Shown: piece after piece, positions 22,439 to 34,235 of the stretch | Layout of the letters: every line of letters begins with the position of its first letter | How positions within the stretch are numbered: the stretch's first letter is position 1 | Source: Gonocerus acuteangulatus | Taxonomy: Eukaryota; Arthropoda; Insecta; Hemiptera; Coreidae | Assembly (NCBI GenBank): GCA_946811695.1 | Contig: OX328123.1 | Span: 10,177,698 to 10,241,697, forward strand | Direction of reading: 5' to 3' | DNA: 64,000 bases | Notes under the pieces: generated by a model | Databases searched by the model: none | What the model was told of the DNA's origin: nothing | Seen by the model: only the letters and a program-made list of their open reading frames with translations | Position numbers and translations under genes: made by a program

Positions 22439-22640
22439 GTGTCACAAAAAAGTGTCCGCCGGCGTTCGCGCATCTGCAGTGGCGTTTGCGCATGCGCAGT
22501 TGCTTTCGGGCATGCACAGTTGCTTTCGCGCATGCGCCGTGGCTATGTTCGAAAAAGAAGACTGTATGTGTCACAAAAAAGTGTCCGCTGGCGTACACGC
22601 ATGCGCAGTGGTGTGCACCCATCCGCAGTGGCCATGCGGA
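22439..22640. repeat. GC-rich minisatellite with GCGCATGCGC motifs
   Basis: Units of about 20 bp containing GCATGCGCAGTTGCTTTC repeat about four times (22466-22545). A larger direct repeat of about 128 bp is marked by GTGTCACAAAAAAGTGTCCG at 22439 and 22567. The composition is far more GC-rich than the surroundings. Several units match the palindromic core GCGCATGCGC bound by NRF1/Ewg factors. The Ala/Cys/His-rich frames on both strands are translations of the repeat. Confidence 0.8.
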
Positions 22641-22676
22641 ATAAAAAGTGTATTCGAAAGTAATATTTCAGTTTTT

Positions 22677-22875
22677 TTATTTACCACTTTTTTTCCTATT
22701 TTTTATGATATGGATATTTTCCTTAATTCTTCTTTTCATTCTATTTCTCTCTTTACCTAATGTACTAATATTTTCAAAATCGAAACTATGTTTATATTTT
22801 ATAGCATGATAAGCCAACGGTGTCTTATTCTCTCCTTTATCAATACTTTGCGCATGCTGTGATAAATCATATATA
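22677..22875 (-). pseudogene. Penelope-like element, C-terminal end of GIY-YIG region
   Basis: The minus-strand frame gives DLSQHAQSIDKGENKTPLAY, then HAIKYKHSFDFENIS, then GKEKNRMKRRIKENIHIIKN and a stop at 22677. The pattern (Ser-x-His, then His-x-Phe-x-Phe, then Glu-Lys-x-x-x-Lys-Arg) is that found at the end of the GIY-YIG endonuclease domain of Penelope-like retroelements. The reverse transcriptase is not present. Confidence 0.6.
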
Positions 22876-22879
22876 GGGG

Positions 22880-23058
22880 AATCAGAACAGCTACTTCGAA
22901 AAAGGATTAAACAGCAGTTGGCTTATCATGCTATAAAATATAAACATAGTTTCGATTTTGAAAATATTAGTACATTAGGTAAAGAGAAAAATAGAATGAA
23001 AAGAAGAATTAAGGAAAATATCCATATCATAAAAAATAGGAAAAAAAGTGGTAAATAA
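22880..23058 (+). pseudogene. Penelope-like element C-terminal end, inverted duplicate
   Basis: This is the mirror copy of 22677-22822. From 22914 to 23076 the sequence is almost an exact reverse complement of 22661-22822. The frame gives the same HAIKYKHSFDFENIS and KRRIKENIHIIKN and stops at 23056-23058. The part upstream of 22912 differs between the two arms, so the pair is two truncated copies joined head to head and not a simple hairpin. Confidence 0.6.
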
Positions 23059-23077
23059 AAAAACTGAAATATTACAT

Positions 23078-23854
23078 TTGAATACGATTTTTATTAATTT
23101 ATTTAACAAAAGGTAAAAATATGTTTTAATTAGAAGGTGGGAAGATGGTTTTAATTTTTAAGACTATATTTCTTCTGGAAATTAATTTTAAATATTAAAT
23201 GTTTGACAAATCGATTATGGATCAGCTGATTATATTTCGCCATGTTGGATTCTTTCAGAACATGATCATTCTATACGTGGCCGTACTGGTGGAAGGTTAT
23301 CCTCCTCAGATTGAGGCTGTAAGTTTTATAAATGTAACGTTTCCCCTGAAGAGGCACCAAAGGAGGTGCGAAACATGTAGGGACGGAATAAAGTTGGTGA
23401 TAATGTATGGTGAGGGTTTTATTAATTGACCTTCCGCCTACCACGAAAGTATTATTATTTATGTTTATGTCTTCTCCGAATCTCGGAGAAAACCCGTTTT
23501 AAAAGCGATTTCGATTCACAAGAATTACAATCTTTTTAGAAATGAAGCAAACTGTTAGGAGAAAAAATGAAAAAAGGGCGAACCCAACATCAAGTTCACA
23601 CTAATTCATCGTCAATTATTACATTATTTGTTAATTAATAAATACATAATGAGCCATCAAAAAACGAACAAATGTTTTGAATATGCTCTAGCGGAGTTTG
23701 ACCTTATAAAAAAAAAAAAATTCAATCGCATTTTCCTGAAAACTACCTTTTGTTGGGTTTGCCCTTCGTATCCGCAACGCCTCAAAAATACTTGACTGCA
23801 AAAAACAGTAACTTTTCGCTTATTGTTACCCTAACTTTTTAGGTCATTGTAAAT
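23078..23854. other. AT-rich DNA with a hammerhead-like motif
   Basis: Apart from the motif at 23347-23380 and an A-run near 23708-23720 I see nothing. The frame 23199-23429 spans the motif and is unlikely to be a gene. Confidence 0.4.
23347..23380 (+). ncRNA. hammerhead-ribozyme-like motif, PLE type, ACATGT variant
   Basis: The core CTGAAGA is followed by a stem II candidate GCACC/GGTGC (23355-23359 with 23366-23370) and GAAACATGTA. The ACATGT after GAA is self-complementary, so stem III could form only between two molecules, as described for small hammerhead variants of Penelope-like elements. One extra base (G, 23354) lies between CTGAAGA and stem II. A PLE fragment lies 290 bp upstream. 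Activity is not shown. Confidence 0.5.
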
Positions 23855-25092
23855 AACTAAAGGGGTCTTTGTGCGAAGACCACATCCAGTTACCTTTGAA
23901 GTAGCAGTAGTGATTTATAACAGTTACTCGTACTCGCTGATAAGCTTACTGATTAGCTTACAGGTTCTTTGCTGGTTATCTATTAATAATTGATTCTACG
24001 GTTATAATCCATATTAGATAATGTCAAGCAATATTTATTAATAAAAAGGTTAATATGATCAAAATCAATTCTCTCAACTACGAAAAAATTTATTAAGCAT
24101 TAAAGTTAACTGTTTTGCAGGTTATGAAGAATAACGTAAAGAGTGATATTTGTGAACACACATATTTTATTCCTTTTCATCTCTCCCTTTTTGGATATTT
24201 TACATTTATTTAGCATTATGGGCATATGTGCTATGCGTTTCTGCTCGCTACGCTCGCTCAAGAAGATATCCAAACTCTTGTCAATCCAACTCGCTAAAAT
24301 AAATAGAATTCTATTAATTTTAGCAACTCTAGTCAATCCAACTCGCTAAAATTAATGGAATTTTATTAATTTTTCCGAGTAAGAAACCAATCCCTTTTTC
24401 TTTGTCAGGAATATCGAAACTAATTGTAAAAGACTCATTTTCTCTCACTAACATAAACAGAGCTTTTTTACAAACAAACGCTAATTCACTGTTGAAGGTT
24501 ACTTTATTCCCAGCAAGAACCAATACAATTGCTCATCGGAATCCTCCAATAGGAATGCAAAGGAGTTATGCGCATGCGCTGAATCACTGTTAAAATCACT
24601 ACTACTACTTCAAAAGTAGCTGTAGTTTCTAAAATTAATAGAATTCTATTTATTTTAGCGAGTTGGATTGACTAGAGTTGTGATATCTTCTTGAGCGAGC
24701 GGAAACGCATAGCACGTATGCCCATAATGCTAAAAAAATGTAAAATATCCAAAAAGAGAGAGAGAGAGAGAAAAAAAAAGGAATAAAATATGTGTGTTTA
24801 CAAATATCTTTGTTTATTTTATCCTTCATAACCTGGAAAACAGTCAACTTGAATGCTCATTAACTTTTTTCGTAGTTGAGAGAATTGATTCTGATCATAT
24901 TAACCTTTTTATTAATAAATATTGCTTGCCATTATCTTATATGGATTATAACCGTAGATAACGAGTCAAGTAGTAATATATAACCAGCAAAGAACCTGTA
25001 AGCTTATCAGCGAGTACGAGTAACTGTTATAAATCACTACTGCTACTTCAAAATTAACTGGATGTGGTCTTCGCAAAAAAACCCTACAAAAG
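23855..25092. mobile_element. long-TIR element J, copy 1
   Basis: The element (23863-25084) begins GGGTCTTTGTGCGAAGACC and ends GGTCTTCGCAAAAAAACCC. The inverted repeats extend for about 440 bp per arm with some divergence (for example ATTAATAAAAAGGTTAATA on the left and TATTAACCTTTTTATTAAT on the right). Candidate 8-bp flanks AACTAAAG and TACAAAAG differ at two positions. The centre holds a conserved reading frame (24329-24523, minus). CGCTACGCTCGCTCAAG occurs at 24246-24262. No transposase was recognised. Confidence 0.75.
24329..24523 (-). pseudogene. conserved short frame inside element J (copy 1)
   Basis: The frame contains LAGNKVTFNSELAFV, then IPDKEKGIGFLLGKIN, then ILASWID and a stop. 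I do not recognise the family. The same frame is present in copy 2 at 25401-25604 with LVGSKVTFNSELAFV and VPDKEKGIGFLLGKIN, so the reading frame is kept while the surrounding nucleotides diverge. It could be an exon captured from a host gene or a piece of the element's own protein. No obvious start context is seen. Confidence 0.4.
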
Positions 25093-25275
25093 TAATGCTA
25101 ATAATATTAGTGACACAATTTATGTAATATGACAGAGTGTGGAAGAGAGAGAGGGAGATTTCGCCTTGGTTGACGTTAACTGGTATTTAACAACGTGATT
25201 CTCAAGAAATTTAAAATGTTACAATAATGAAAGTTAATTGAGCTGAGGAAATAAAAATTATTAATAGAATCAATA

Positions 25276-26069
25276 AAAAATTGGGGTCTTTTTGCGAAGA
25301 CCACATCCAGTTATTTTTGAAGTAGCAGTAGTGATTGTATCAGTGATTCAGCGCATTCGCATAACTCCTTTGCCTTCTTATTGGAGGATTCCGATGACCA
25401 ATGTCATTGGTTCTTGTTGGGAGTAAAGTAACCTTCAACAGTGAATTAGCTTTTGTTTATGAAAAACCTCTGCTTATGTTAGTGAAAAAAAAAATGAGTC
25501 TTTTACAATTAGTTCGCGATGTTCCTGACAAAGAAAAAGGGATTGGTTTCTTACTCGGAAAAATTAATGGAATCTTATTAATTTTAGCGAGTTGGATGGT
25601 CTAGAGTCGCTGCAATTAGTATAATTCTATTAATTGCGAGTTGGATTGACTAGAGTTTTGATATCTTCTTGAGCGAGCGGAGCGTAGCGTAGCGAGCGGA
25701 AACGCATAGCATGTAATGTTTAGTAAAGGTAAAATATCCAAAAACGAGAGAGAGAAAAAGGAATAAAATATGTTTGTTTACAAATATCGTTGTTTGTTAT
25801 CCTTCATAACCTGCAAAACAGTCAACTTTAATGCTTAATAACTTTTTTCATAGTTGAGAGAATTGATTTTGATCATATTAACCTTTTTATTAATAAACAT
25901 TGCTTGCCATTATCTAATATGGTTTATAACCGTAGATGACGAGTCAAGTAGTAATAGATAACCAGCAAAGAACCTGTAAGCTTATCAGCGAGTACGAGTA
26001 ACTGTTATAAATCACTACTGCTACTTCAAAAGTAACTGGATGTGGTCTTCGCAAAAGACCCAAAAATTG
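25276..26069. mobile_element. long-TIR element J, copy 2, with 8-bp target duplication
   Basis: The direct repeat AAAAATTG lies at 25276-25283 and 26062-26069. The element (25284-26061) begins GGGTCTTTTTGCGAAGACC and ends GGTCTTCGCAAAAGACCC. Its right arm matches the right arm of copy 1, but its left arm is short, so most of the left inverted repeat has been lost. It carries the same internal frame as copy 1. An 8-bp duplication is compatible with hAT or P-like superfamilies; I cannot decide which. Confidence 0.8.
25401..25604 (+). pseudogene. conserved short frame inside element J (copy 2)
   Basis: The 67-residue frame contains SKVTFNSELAFVYEKP and DVPDKEKGIGFLLGKIN and ends ILLILASWMV. It is homologous to the frame at 24329-24523. 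The middle of the frame differs by what looks like small compensating indels around an A-run (about 25486-25495). No function is recognised. Confidence 0.4.
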
Positions 26070-26090
26070 AAAAATGTTAGATGTAGTTGA

Positions 26091-26414
26091 ATGGCTTTAC
26101 AAGTCAACAACCAGCCAGGAGGTTTCTTAGAAGGCCCAATATATCTTGGAATATGTCAACAAGAAATTAATAATTCATTAATAACAGTGAATATTTGTTT
26201 ATTAATCATGATAAAAGGTTGGATTAGTGTGTCAAGTTGTGGTAGTGAATTCTCCTTCAGATTCATGAATCATCTCAGTCAGGAATTATTTCAACACCAA
26301 CCACAACCTTGGCTTCGGGTCTCAAGGCTGCTCCACATTTTGGAACGGTTTGCGACAGATATTCCCGGGATTTGGGGGATTTTGTTCTTGTTCGGTGTTA
26401 AAGAAAAAAGTTAA
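26091..26414 (+). CDS. unrecognised 107-residue open frame
   Basis: This is the longest frame in the window not explained by a repeat or known transposon. It begins MALQVNNQPGG and ends FLFGVKEKS. It contains a moderately hydrophobic stretch (NICLLIMIKGWISV). No domain is recognised and no splice or promoter context was identified. It lies between element J and the satellite element. It may be chance or part of an unrecognised element. Confidence 0.15.
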   Translation: MALQVNNQPGGFLEGPIYLGICQQEINNSLITVNICLLIMIKGWISVSSCGSEFSFRFMNHLSQELFQHQPQPWLRVSRLLHILERFATDIPGIWGILFLFGVKEKS

Positions 26415-26659
26415 TTCATTTGAATTTTATGTTATTCATGGTTTTACCAATGAATGATTCACAAGCTGTTGACAGCTCGTCGGGCGTCCCACGAATTGAA
26501 ACGAGCTTCATTTGAAGGAGTCAACAGAATGGTGGTGAAACGTCAGTTTTCACAACTACCTATATTTCTAACTTTAAGGCATGCTCTTTAGCAGTCTTCT
26601 TAAGCTAAAATATAAATATACACAACAGAATAATCAAAACAGTAAATATAATTGAAAGA
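26415..26659. other. no recognisable feature
   Basis: Short spacer with no recognised structure. Confidence 0.4.
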
Positions 26660-29600
26660 GTCGGGCCAAATTAGTGCCAAGCAGCATTTTTAACAAACTT
26701 AACTGTATCTGCTACATGTTGAATATTATGTAGGACTATCAGTTGAAATGGTTAGAAGCAACAAGATTAAGTAGCCTACAGAGCTTGTAGTAATATTTTA
26801 GTAGCATTTGCATCATAGACTGATGGTCCCACATAATATCCAACATATTGCAGCTACAGTTAAGTTTCGTTAAAATGTGTAAAGTTACAACTCATAACAC
26901 TTATACATGTTTTGTTAAAATGTTCAATTCAAGTTATTTGCTTTAGAGTTACAACTCATAGCACTTATACATGTTTTGTTAAAATGTTCAATTCAAGTTA
27001 TTTGCTTTAGAGTTACAACTCATAGCACTTATACATGTTTTGTTAAAATGTTCAATTCAAGTTATTTGCTTTAGAGTTACAACTCATAGCACTTATACAT
27101 GTTTTGTTAAAATGTTCAATTCAAGTTATTTGCTTTAGAGTTACAACTCATAGCACTTATACATGTTTTGTTAAAATGTTCAATTCAAGTTATTTGCTTT
27201 AGAGTTACAACTCATAGCACTTATACATGTTTTGTTAAAATGTTCAATTCAAGTTATTTGCTTTAGAGTTACAACTCATAGCACTTATACATGTTTTGTT
27301 AAAATGTTCAATTCAAGTTATTTGCTTTAGAGTTACAACTCATAGCACTTATACATGTTTTGTTAAAATGTTCAATTCAAGTTATTTGCTTTAGAGTTAC
27401 AACTCATAGCACTTATACATGTTTTGTTAAAATGTTCAATTCAAGTTATTTGCTTTAGAGTTACAACTCATAGCACTTATACATGTTTTGTTAAAATGTT
27501 CAATTCAAGTTATTTGCTTTAGAGTTACAACTCATAGCACTTATACATGTTTTGTTAAAATGTTCAATTCAAGTTATTTGCTTTAGAGTTACAACTCATA
27601 GCACTTATACATGTTTTGTTAAAATGTTCAATTCAAGTTATTTGCTTTAGAGTTACAACTCATAGCACTTATACATGTTTTGTTAAAATGTTCAATTCAA
27701 GTTATTTGCTTTAGAGTTACAACTCATAGCACTTATACATGTTTTGTTAAAATGTTCAATTCAAGTTATTTGCTTTAGAGTTACAACTCATAGCACTTAT
27801 ACATGTTTTGTTAAAATGTTCAATTCAAGTTATTTGCTTTAGAGTTACAACTCATAGCACTTATACATGTTTTGTTAAAATGTTCAATTCAAGTTATTTG
27901 CTTTAGAGTTACAACTCATAGCACTTATACATGTTTTGTTAAAATGTTCAATTCAAGTTATTTGCTTTAGAGTTACAACTCATAGCACTTATACATGTTT
28001 TGTTAAAATGTTCAATTCAAGTTATTTGCTTTAGAGTTACAACTCATAGCACTTATACATGTTTTGTTAAAATGTTCAATTCAAGTTATTTGCTTTAGAG
28101 ATGCAACTCATAGCACTTATACATGTTTTGTTAAAATGTTCAATTCAAGTTATTTGCTTTAGAGTTACAACTCATAGCACTTATACATGTTTTGTTAAAA
28201 TGTTCAATTCAAGTTATTTGCTTTAGAGTTACAACTCATAGCACTTATACATGTTTTGTTAAAATGTTCAATTCAAGTTATTTGCTTTAGAGTTACAACT
28301 CATAGCACTTATACATGTTTTGTTAAAATGTTCAATTCAAGTTATTTGCTTTAGAGTTACAACTCATAGCACTTATACATGTTTTGTTAAACTGTTCAAT
28401 TCAAGTTATTTGCTTTAGAGTTACAACTCATAACACTTATACATGTTTTCTTAAAATGTTCAATTCAAGTTATTTGCTTTAGAGTTACAACTCATAGCAC
28501 TTATACATGTTTTGTAAAAATGTTCAATTCAAGTTATTTGCTTTAGAGTTACAACTCATAGCACTTATACATGTTTTGTTAAAATGTTCAATTCAAGTTA
28601 TTTGCTTTAGAGTTACAACTCATAGCACTTATACATGTTTTGTTAAAATGTTCAATTCAAGTTATTTGCTTTAGAGTTACAACTCATAGCACTTATACAT
28701 GTTTTGTTAAAATGTTCAATTCAAGTTATTTGCTTTAGAGTTACAACTCATAGCACTTATACATGTTTTGTTAAAATGTTCAATTCAAGTTATTTGCTTT
28801 AGAGTTACAACTCATTGCACTTATACATGTTTTGTAAAAATGTTCAATTCAAGTTATTTGCTTTAGAGTTACAACTCATAGCACTTATACATGTTTTGTT
28901 AAAATGTTCAATTCAAGTTATTTGCTTTAGAGTTACAACTCATAGCACTTATACATGTTTTGTTAAAATGTTCAATTCAAGTTATTTGCTTTAGAGTTAC
29001 AACTCATAGCACTTATACATGTTTTGTTAAAATGTTCAATTCAAGTTATTTGCTTTAGAGTTACAACTCATAGCACTTATACATGTTTTGTTAAAATGTT
29101 CAATTCAAGTTATTTGCTTTAGAGTTACAACTCATAGCACTTATACATGTTTTGTTAAAATGTTCAATTCATTTTATTTGCTTTAGAGTTACAACTCATA
29201 GCACTTATACATGTTTTGTTAAAATGTTCAATTCAATTTATTTGCTTTAGAGTTACAACTCATAGCACTTATACATGTTTTGTTAAAATGTTCAATTCAA
29301 GTTATTTGCTTTAGAGTTACAACTCATAGCACTTATGCATGTTTTGTTAAAATGTTCAATTCAAGTTATTTGCTTTAGAGTTACAACTCATAGCACTTAT
29401 ACATGTTTTGTTAAAATGTTCAATTCAAGTTATTTGCTTTAGAGTTACAACTCATAGCACTTATACATGTTTTGTTAAAATGTTCAATTCAAGTTATTTG
29501 CTTTAGAGTTACAACTCATAGCACTTATACATGTTTTGTTAAAATGTTCAATTCAAGTTATTTGCTTTAGAGTTACAACTCATAACACTTATACATGTTT

Positions 29601-30233
29601 TGATAAAATGTTCAATTCAAGTTATTTGCTTTAGAGTTACAACTCATAGCACTTATACATGTTTTGATAAAATGTTCAATTCAAGTTATTTGCTTTAGAG
29701 TTACAACTCATAGCACTTATACATGTTTTGTTAAAATGTTCAATTCAAGTTATTTGCTTTAGAGTTACAACTCATAGCACTTATACATGTTTTGATAAAA
29801 TGTTCAATTCAAGTTATTTGCTTTAGAGTTACAACTCATAACACTTATACATGTTTTGTTAAAATGTTCAATTCAAGTTATTTGCTTTAGAGTTACAACT
29901 CATAGCACTTATACATGTTTTGTTAAAATGTTCAATTCAAGTTATTTGCTTTAGAGTTACAACTCATAGCACTTATACATGTTTTGTTAAAATGTTCAAT
30001 TCAAGTTATTTGCTTTAGAGTTACAACTCATAGCACTTATACATGTTTTGTTAAAATGTTCAATTCAAGTTATTTGCTTTAGAGTTACAACTCATAGCAC
30101 TTATACATGTTTTGTTAAAATGTTCAATTCATTTTATTTGCTTTAGAGTTACAACTCATAGCACTTATACATGTTTTGTTAAAATGTTCAATTCAAGTTA
30201 TTTGCTTTAGAGTTACAACTCATAGCACTTATA

Positions 30234-31910
30234 CATGTGTTGTTAAAATGTTCAATTCAAGTTATTTGCTTTAGAGTTACAACTTATAGCACTTATACAT
30301 GTTTTGTTAAAATGTTCAATTCAAGTTATTTGCTTTAGAGTTACAACTCATAGCACTTATACATGTTTTGTTAAAATGTTCAATTCAAGTTATTTGCTTT
30401 AGAGTTACAACTCATAGCACTTATACATGTTTTGTTAAAATGTTCAATTCAAGTTATTTGCTTTAGAGTTACAACTCATAGCACTTATACATGTTTTGTT
30501 ATAATGTTCAATTCAAGTTATTTGCTTTAGAGTTACAACTCATAACACTTATACATGTTTTGTTAAAATGTTCAATTCAAGTTATTTGCTTTAGAGTTAC
30601 AACTCATAGCACTTATACATGTTTTGTTAAAATGTTCAATTCAAGTTATTTGCTTTAGAGTTACAACTCATAGCACTTATACATGTTTTTTAAAATGTTC
30701 AATTCAAGTTATTTGCTTTAGAGTTACAACTCATAGCACTTATACATGTTTTGTTAAAATGTTCAATTCAAGTTATTTGCTTTAGAGTTACAACTCATAG
30801 CACTTATACATGTTTTGATAAAATGTTCAATTCAAGTTATTTGCTTTAGAGTTACAACTCATAGCACTTATACATGTTTTGATAAAATGTTCAATTCAAG
30901 TTATTTGCTTTAGAGTTACAACTCATAGCACTTATACATGTTTTGTTAAAATGTTCAATTCAAGTTATTTGCTTTAGAGTTACAACTCATAGCACTTATA
31001 CATGTTTTGATAAAATGTTCAATTCAAGTTATTTGCTTTAGAGTTACAACTCATAACACTTATACATGTTTTGTTAAAATGTTCAATTCAAGTTATTTGC
31101 TTTAGAGTTACAACTCATAGCACTTATACATGTTTTGTTAAAATGTTCAATTCAAGTTATTTGCTTTAGAGTTACAACTCATAGCACTTATACATGTTTT
31201 GTTAAAATGTTCAATTCAAGTTATTTGCTTTAGAGTTACAACTCATAGCACTTATACATGTTTTGTTAAAATGTTCAATTCAAGTTATTTGCTTTAGAGT
31301 TACAACTCATAGCACTTATACATGTTTTGTTAAAATGTTCAATTCATTTTATTTGCTTTAGAGTTACAACTCATAGCACTTATACATGTTTTGTTAAAAT
31401 GTTCAATTCAAGTTATTTGCTTTAGAGTTACAACTCATAGCACTTATACATGTGTTGTTAAAATGTTCAATTCAAGTTATTTGCTTTAGAGTTACAACTT
31501 ATAGCACTTATACATGTTTTGTTAAAATGTTCAATTCAAGTTATTTGCTTTAGAGTTACAACTCATAGCACTTATACATGTTTTGTTAAAATGTTCAATT
31601 CAAGTTATTTGCTTTAGAGTTACAACTCATAGCACTTATACATGTTTTGTTAAAATGTTCAATTCAAGTTATTTGCTTTAGAGTTACAACTCATAGCACT
31701 TATACATGTTTTGTTATAATGTTCAATTCAAGTTATTTGCTTTAGAGTTACAACTCATAACACTTATACATGTTTTGTTAAAATGTTCAATTCAAGTTAT
31801 TTGCTTTAGAGTTACAACTCATAGCACTTATACATGTTTTGTTAAAATGTTCAATTCAAGTTATTTGCTTTAGAGTTACAACTCATAGCACTTATACATG
31901 TTTTTTAAAA
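30234..31910. repeat. higher-order repeat inside the satellite, period about 1,215 bp
   Basis: Rare monomer variants recur in the same order at a fixed distance. CATGTGTTGTT occurs at 30234 and 31449, AACTTATAGC follows both, and the one-base-deleted CATGTTTTTTAAAATG occurs at 30682 and 31897. The offset is 1215 bp each time (19 monomers minus one base). A third CATGTTTTTTAAAATG at 32088 lies 191 bp further, a smaller duplication of three monomers. Confidence 0.85.
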
Positions 31911-34149
31911 TGTTCAATTCAAGTTATTTGCTTTAGAGTTACAACTCATAGCACTTATACATGTTTTGTTAAAATGTTCAATTCAAGTTATTTGCTTTAG
32001 AGTTACAACTCATAGCACTTATACATGTTTTGATAAAATGTTCAATTCAAGTTATTTGCTTTAGAGTTACAACTCATAGCACTTATACATGTTTTTTAAA
32101 ATGTTCAATTCAAGTTATTTGCTTTAGAGTTACAACTCATAGCACTTATACATGTTTTGTTAAAATGTTCAATTCAAGTTATTTGCTTTAGAGTTACAAC
32201 TCATAGCACTTATACATGTTTTGATAAAATGTTCAATTCAAGTTATTTGCTTTAGAGTTACAACTCATAGCACTTATACATGTTTTGTTAAAATGTTCAA
32301 TTCAATTTATTTGCTTTAGAGTTACAACTCATAGCACTTATACATGTTTTGTTAAAATGTTCAATTCAAGTTATTTGCTTTAGAGTTACAACTCATAGCA
32401 CTTATACATGTTTTGATAAAATGTTCAATTCAAGTTATTTGCTTTAGAGTTACAACTCATAGCACTTATACATGTTTTGTTAAAATGTTCAATTCATTTT
32501 ATTTGCTTTAGAGTTACAACTCATAGCACTTATACATGTTTTGTTAAAATGTTGAATGCAGGTTATTTGCTTTAGAGTAACAACTCATAGCACTTATACA
32601 TGTTTTGTTAAAATGTTCAATTCATTTTATTTGCTTTAGAGTTACAACTCATAGCACTTATACATGTTTTGTTAAAATGTTCAATTCAATTTATTTACTT
32701 TAGAGTTACAACTCATAGCACTTATACATGTTTTGTTAAAATGTTCAATTCAAGTTATTTGCTTTAGAGTTACAACTCATAGCACTTATACATGTTTTGT
32801 TAAAATGTTCAATTCAAGTTATTTGCTTTAGAGTTACAACTCATAGCACTTATACATGTTTTGATAAAATGTTCAATTCAAGTTATTTGCTTTAGAGTTA
32901 CAACTCATAGCACTTATACATGTTTTGTTAAAATGTTCAATTCATTTTATTTGCTTTAGAGTTACAACTCATAGCACTTATACATGTTTTGTTAAAATGT
33001 TGAATGCAGGTTATTTGCTTTAGAGTTACAACTCATAGCACTTATACATGTTTTGATAAAATGTTCAATTCAAGTTATTTGCTTTAGAGTTACAACTCAT
33101 AGCACTTATACATGTTTTGTTAAAATGTTCAATTCAAGTTATTTGCTTTAGAGTTACAACTCATAGCACTTATACATGTTTTGTTAAAATGTTCAATTCA
33201 ATTTATTTGCTTTAGAGTTACAACTCATAGCACTTATACATGTTTTGTTAAAATGTTCAATTCATTTTATTTGCTTTAGAGTTACAACTCATAGCACTTA
33301 TACATGTTTTGTTAAAATGTTCAATTCAAGTTATTTGCTTTAGAGTTACAACTCATAGCACTTATACATGTTTTGTTAAAATGTTCAATTCAAGTTATTT
33401 GCTTTAGAGTTACAACTCATAGCACTTATACATGTTTTGTTAAAATGTTCAATTCAATTTATTTGCTTTAGAGTTACAACTCATAGCACTTATACATGTT
33501 TTGTTAAAATGTTCAATTCATTTTATTTGCTTTAGAGTTACAACTCATAGCACTTATACATGTTTTGTTAAAATGTTCAATTCAAGTTATTTGCTTTAGA
33601 GTTACAACTCATAGCACTTATACATGTTTTGTTAAAATGTTGAATGCAGGTTATTTGCTTTAGAGTAACAACTCATAGCACTTATACATGTTTTGTTAAA
33701 ATGTTCAATTCATTTTATTTGCTTTAGAGTTACAACTCATAGCACTTATACATGTTTTGTTAAAATGTTCAATTCAAGTTATTTGCTTTAGAGTTACAAC
33801 TCATAGCACTTATACATGTTTTGTTAAAATGTTCAATTCAAGTTATTTGCTTTAGAGTTACAACTCATAGCACTTATACATGTTTTGATAAAATGTTCAA
33901 TTCAAGTTATTTGCTTTAGAGTTACAACTCATAGCACTTATACATGTTTTGTTAAAATGTTCAATTCATTTTATTTGCTTTAGAGTTACAACTCATAGCA
34001 CTTATACATGTTTTGTTAAAATGTTGAATGCAGGTTATTTGCTTTAGAGTTACAACTCATAGCACTTATACATGTTTTGATAAAATGTTCAATTCAAGTT
34101 ATTTGCTTTAGAGTTACAACTCATAGCACTTATACATGTTTTGTTAAAC

Positions 34150-34235
34150 TACATTTTTTTTTAAGGCACATCTGCTTCTAGGCCATTAGTGCCGCTTTTA
34201 GCGGCACTAATGGCCGCACTCATTATTATTAATTA
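34150..34235 (-). mobile_element. SINE-B tail fragment inside the satellite, ending in a perfect palindrome
   Basis: A T-run, GGCACATCTGCTTCTAGG and CATTAGTGCC match the reverse complement of the SINE-B 3' tail. They lead into a perfect 16-bp inverted repeat, GGCCATTAGTGCCGCT (34181-34196) and its complement (34200-34215) with a TTT loop. The satellite resumes at about 34233. Confidence 0.7.

Noticed and set aside
22083..22760. A 179-residue minus-strand protein and overlapping plus-strand proteins rich in Ala, Cys and His
   Set aside because: Only the C-terminal part of the minus frame (22083-22405) is LINE-derived; the rest is translation of the GC-rich minisatellite.
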